This document shows positions 25,521 through 27,746 of a stretch of DNA of 27,746 bases, piece by piece. Below the pieces are notes generated by a model. The model saw nothing but the letters and a program-made list of their open reading frames with translations. It had not been told where the DNA came from and ran no database searches. This stretch comes from CAINVV01 sp031432175. GTDB taxonomy: Bacteria > Bacteroidota > Bacteroidia > Bacteroidales > Prolixibacteraceae. Within the stretch, counting starts at the first letter, position 1, and each line of letters begins with the position of its first letter. Position numbers and translations under genes: made by a program. The stretch covers positions 1 through 27,746 of the forward strand of contig CAYHQN010000049.1 in assembly GCA_964358545.1 (NCBI GenBank), read 5' to 3'.

Positions 25521-26306
25521 TTATTTTAACTCCTTAAAGAATTCTCTGACACTTAGTATGCGTTCACTGTTTCTTTTGTTAAACAATAGGTGTTCAAAGT
25601 CTCTCCGTTTCAGGTTTAGGTTCACTGCTTTTAACACTTCAGCTGTAGCAGCTATCAGTTCGTCCAAATTGTGGATACCATGTTTTTCTGAAAGAAATTG
25701 ATAGTCAGGTTTGGTCTGTGAAAGCAAGAACATCGCATCATAAAAATCACGCCCTTTATGTCGGGTAAGCATGGCTGAGAGTTTCATTGAACACAATACG
25801 CCATCTGAAGGAACTGGGAAAGGAAAATAGAAACCACATCCCTTAACATTGACCATTATCCGCTCATAAAATATTTGTTGATCCTGGCTTTCAACTTTGA
25901 TCAAAAACCGTTCGTCCCTATGGCCTGTCAAACCCATTTCAAACAATAGTTCCGGGAAATGGATGTTCCGTCGGAAGGCTTTTAGTCGCTCGATATCCCG
26001 ATCACGGGCTTCGGCACGCAGACCGCTACGTTGCAAAAAAAACAATATTGCATCGGTCATCTCAAAAAATTCCTCCTTTGTTAGGTCCTTGCAGTCAAAA
26101 TCCAGGTCCTCCGAGAAACGGTCTATCCCTTTAACCAGCCGAAGATTTGTACCGCCAATAAAAATAATCTTTCCGAGATATGGCGTAGTAGAAAGAAAAT
26201 CAAGGATAAGTAGCTGAAGATATTCTTTCAGCATGTACTTTTGATATGAAGCATTATCCCTTAATTCGGCAGGAAAATATTTTTTTATCATTTCAAGCTG
26301 TATCAT
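25521..26306 (-). CDS. abiEii: AbiEii-type nucleotidyltransferase toxin
   Basis: 261 residues. The nucleotidyltransferase signature is complete: FIGGTNLRLVKGIDRFSEDLDFD with Gly51-Gly52 and acidic Asp67/Asp69, a later acidic strand LIKVE (135-139), and the C-terminal KGRDFYDAMFLLS with Lys184 and Asp190. This matches the AbiEii/DUF1814 family, which transfers nucleotides to cellular targets (tRNA acceptor ends have been shown for related enzymes) and causes growth arrest in phage-infected cells. It overlaps the upstream antitoxin gene by 4 bases (ATGA), as is typical. Length is slightly shorter than many AbiEii toxins but no key motif is missing. It lies inside the tRNA-Gln-flanked segment. 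Confidence 0.9.
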   Translation of the reverse strand: MIQLEMIKKYFPAELRDNASYQKYMLKEYLQLLILDFLSTTPYLGKIIFIGGTNLRLVKGIDRFSEDLDFDCKDLTKEEFFEMTDAILFFLQRSGLRAEARDRDIERLKAFRRNIHFPELLFEMGLTGHRDERFLIKVESQDQQIFYERIMVNVKGCGFYFPFPVPSDGVLCSMKLSAMLTRHKGRDFYDAMFLLSQTKPDYQFLSEKHGIHNLDELIAATAEVLKAVNLNLKRRDFEHLLFNKRNSERILSVREFFKELK

Positions 26307-26920
26307 AACCCGTATGCATTTACCAATATTTGAACCCTGTTTTCAAGGGCTTTGTTTTGGAATTTCAACATATATTCTTCCAGTATCTTGCGGTCGAGGT
26401 CATCCTGTAAAAAATCTTCATCCAGGCGTAGATCTTCCAATTCTTTTCCGGTGTTGTAGAACGGATAAAGGTAGAGTAGATCAAGTATGGCCTTCTCAGG
26501 CTTGGCAAGTTGAAATGTCCGTCCGTCTGCAATGGGTTTTATATCATATCCAAACATCAGTTCTTGCTTTACGCTTTTGTAACCATACTCTCCCAGGTCA
26601 TTGCTGAAACTGACCGTTTTTAGTGATGTCACGCTTGTGATCTGGACAACTGCTTCAGGAATCATCCCATAAAATGCCAGTGCAGTATGGAGACTTACGT
26701 AAGATGGACGGTAGATCCGGTTGGCAAAGTAAAGTGCAAAATCTGGTTTGCCTTTGTATTCCGGGAATGTGTAATATCCTTGCCTCATGCGTATCAAAAG
26801 GCCTTTGTTAGTCCACCGAACAAAGTTGTTTCGGTCGAAACCGGGCTTCCACGCATAAACTTGGTGGATATTGAAACATCCCAGGTCAAACATATTGTTT
26901 TTAAACTCCAAATAATTCAT
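26303..26920 (-). CDS. abiEi: AbiEi-type antitoxin / transcriptional regulator
   Basis: 205 residues. An N-terminal winged-helix-like region (about 10-55: FDRNNFVRWTNKGLLIRMRQGYYTF) matches the AbiEi_4-type DNA-binding domain, in which a degraded HTH precedes RxGxY. It is followed by RPSYVSLHTALAFYG (71-85), the hallmark of the family, and by ERAILDLL-like AKPEKAILDLLYLY (149-162). By family it represses its own operon and neutralises the AbiEii toxin without direct contact (type IV system). It is first in the operon and overlaps the toxin by 4 bases. A candidate -7 box lies 110 bases upstream. Confidence 0.87.
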   Translation of the reverse strand: MNYLEFKNNMFDLGCFNIHQVYAWKPGFDRNNFVRWTNKGLLIRMRQGYYTFPEYKGKPDFALYFANRIYRPSYVSLHTALAFYGMIPEAVVQITSVTSLKTVSFSNDLGEYGYKSVKQELMFGYDIKPIADGRTFQLAKPEKAILDLLYLYPFYNTGKELEDLRLDEDFLQDDLDRKILEEYMLKFQNKALENRVQILVNAYGL

Positions 26921-27030
26921 AGCCTGTATAAACAGTTAAAAATCTATCAGTCATTAATTCTTAGCTAAACATAGGCCTTCTTACAAATGATCTGACAATA
27001 ATTTGCATCACATATATTTCTATTTTGCAG

Positions 27031-27038
27031 CAAATATA
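27031..27038 (-). promoter_or_regulatory. Candidate -7 box for the abiE operon
   Basis: TATATTTG on the minus strand matches TAnnTTTG. The predicted start near 27024 leaves a leader of about 100 bases before the antitoxin ATG at 26920. A TTG at 27062-27064 is a poorly spaced -33 candidate. Confidence 0.4.
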
Positions 27039-27110
27039 GTGCATTTTAGAAATAAAAAAACCAACTGGATTTTGAAAAAAGTTTCCTACTTATCTGGGGA
27101 AAGATAGAGA

Positions 27111-27169
27111 CCTGGCGGGTCAACTCTCAAATTCAATCACTTACAATTAATTTTGTAGGTGATTTTTTT
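27111..27169 (+). repeat. Duplicated 3' end of tRNA-Gln plus terminator
   Basis: CCTGGCGGGTCAAC (27111-27124) matches the tRNA 3' end and is followed by the hairpin AATCACTTACAA / TTGTAGGTGATT (27135-27146 with 27153-27164) and a T-run. The 10 bases between the two elements differ from the first copy, and the rest of the tRNA is absent. It is either an attachment-site duplication or the debris of a second tRNA-Gln. Confidence 0.8.
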
Positions 27170-27185
27170 GTTGCGTGGTTTGGGC

Positions 27186-27389
27186 TTATTGAATCAATGA
27201 TTCGTGCGATGGATTTGGAATAAACCCCGGGATTTCACTTTTCGATAGTAAGATAATTAGAGATAATTTTTGTGATAAAGACATTATGAAACGTGTCGAT
27301 AGTAGCGGGCCTTTTTCCCAGGTTATCAAAGCCGTAAAAATGTTTTTTAAGTCATCGACGGCTTGGTGTGAGATATAGACATCGGCCAT
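27186..27389 (-). pseudogene. Probable frameshifted or truncated RelE/ParE-like toxin
   Basis: 67 codons from ATG 27389. The start MADVYISHQAVDDLKNIFTALITWEKG reads like the N-terminus of small RelE/ParE-type toxins, but the remaining 40 residues are Ser/Leu-rich with no catalytic-end motif. Shifting frame after WEKGP gives a different tail (PATIDTFHNVFITKIISNYL) that stops before 27230. The coding region ends 16 bases from the duplicated terminator, so it was probably cut by the tRNA-linked insertion. The gene follows a 69-residue antitoxin-like gene after 17 bases. The toxin family is a weak call. Confidence 0.45.
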
Positions 27390-27406
27390 ATTTTATCTAT
27401 GTGCTG

Positions 27407-27616
27407 TTATTTGGTTTGAGGACCGTTTTTGTACAATGATTTGACATGATTTCTGACCTCGTCAAAACCATCTTTAACAGGAACATATCCTTCAAGGACT
27501 GGTTCTGAAATCTGGTCAGGATCAACAAACCGAACTACATCAGGATAACGGCGAAGTTCAGTAACTAATTTCAGACCAGCCTCCGTGTTTGTTTCAATTT
27601 GAACTGTAACAGTCAT
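27407..27616 (-). CDS. Small antitoxin-like protein
   Basis: 69 residues. MTVTVQIETNTEAGLKLVTELRRYPDVV suggests a beta strand and helix, with an acidic middle (VDPDQISEP) and a polar C-terminus (GFDEVRNHVKSLYKNG). The length, charge pattern and position directly ahead of a toxin-like frame fit small antitoxins of Bacteroidota. I do not recognise a named family. An upstream TAnnTTTG box supports expression. Confidence 0.6.
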   Translation of the reverse strand: MTVTVQIETNTEAGLKLVTELRRYPDVVRFVDPDQISEPVLEGYVPVKDGFDEVRNHVKSLYKNGPQTK

Positions 27617-27647
27617 CTTGTTAATGAATTATTATGAATAAGCTTTA

Positions 27648-27655
27648 CAAATATA
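27648..27655 (-). promoter_or_regulatory. Candidate -7 box for the second toxin-antitoxin pair
   Basis: TATATTTG on the minus strand, exact TAnnTTTG. The predicted start near 27641 gives a leader of about 25 bases before ATG 27616. No well-spaced -33 box is seen. Nothing else is recognisable from 27617 to the window end. Confidence 0.45.
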
Positions 27656-27746
27656 ACTATAATTAATCAAGTAATCAGGAGCCAGCGGGGATGTCAGCGA
27701 TTCAGCGAGAACATTATTTTGGTGTTTGTAACAATGGGTGATTGAC

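Larger units (their letters stand above)
25393..27124. mobile_element. Putative small insertion at tRNA-Gln carrying an AbiE system
   Basis: The 12 bases TGGCGGGTCAAC at the tRNA 3' end (25393-25404) recur exactly at 27113-27124. In both places they are followed within 8-10 bases by the same terminator hairpin. Between them lies only the abiEi-abiEii pair and flanking A/T-rich sequence. A duplicated tRNA 3' end is the usual footprint of tyrosine-recombinase integration; no integrase gene is visible, so it would be mobilised in trans or be a remnant. Confidence 0.55.

Overview
The window looks like chromosomal DNA of a member of the Bacteroidota, probably class Bacteroidia. Three things suggest this: several intergenic regions carry the phylum's promoter pattern (TTTG, about 20 bases, TAnnTTTG); starts generally lack Shine-Dalgarno sequences; and the gene set includes a DUF2723 membrane protein, a SMUG2-type uracil glycosylase, a DUF2157/GDYXXLXY pair and an orphan four-helix-bundle (23S-IVS) protein. 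Genus was not resolved. No searches were run; family calls come from reading motifs.

Left part (1-3700) is a DNA-damage / mutagenic polymerase locus. A partial dnaE-type polymerase gene and a dinB (Pol IV) gene lie on the minus strand. They are divergent from a LexA/CI-like XRE-S24 regulator that keeps its Ala-Gly cleavage site and Ser/Lys dyad. A good promoter and a 16-bp dyad directly precede the regulator. Next come gdhA (glutamate dehydrogenase) and a two-gene signalling operon (5382-9911). That operon encodes a 1279-residue protein fusing sensor-like domains, two receiver-like domains and a PEP-synthase-type ATP-grasp domain, plus a LuxR-type regulator whose phospho-acceptor Asp is replaced by Asn. 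I regard it as the most unusual system here.

Middle part (10120-19090): a SMUG2-like glycosylase gene 3 bases behind an S9A oligopeptidase gene; a membrane DUF2157/GDYXXLXY pair; a probably secreted xylose-isomerase-like TIM barrel; a truncated ATPase remnant; and an RND/MMPL exporter-like protein.

Right part (19091-27746): an IVS-like cassette (four-helix-bundle gene between inverted arrays of a 14-bp repeat), an exbB-exbD pair, a NodB-type deacetylase and a 1049-residue DUF2723 glycosyltransferase-like protein. Then comes tRNA-Gln(UUG) with its promoter and terminator. Immediately downstream lies an AbiE-type toxin-antitoxin pair, followed by a second copy of the tRNA 3' end and its terminator. 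This suggests a small tRNA-targeted insertion. A second antitoxin plus a damaged toxin follow just beyond the duplicated boundary.

Starts were re-chosen where the longest open frame begins with TTG or GTG and a better-placed ATG lies inside (gdhA, DUF2157, the TIM-barrel protein, the deacetylase, the ATPase remnant).
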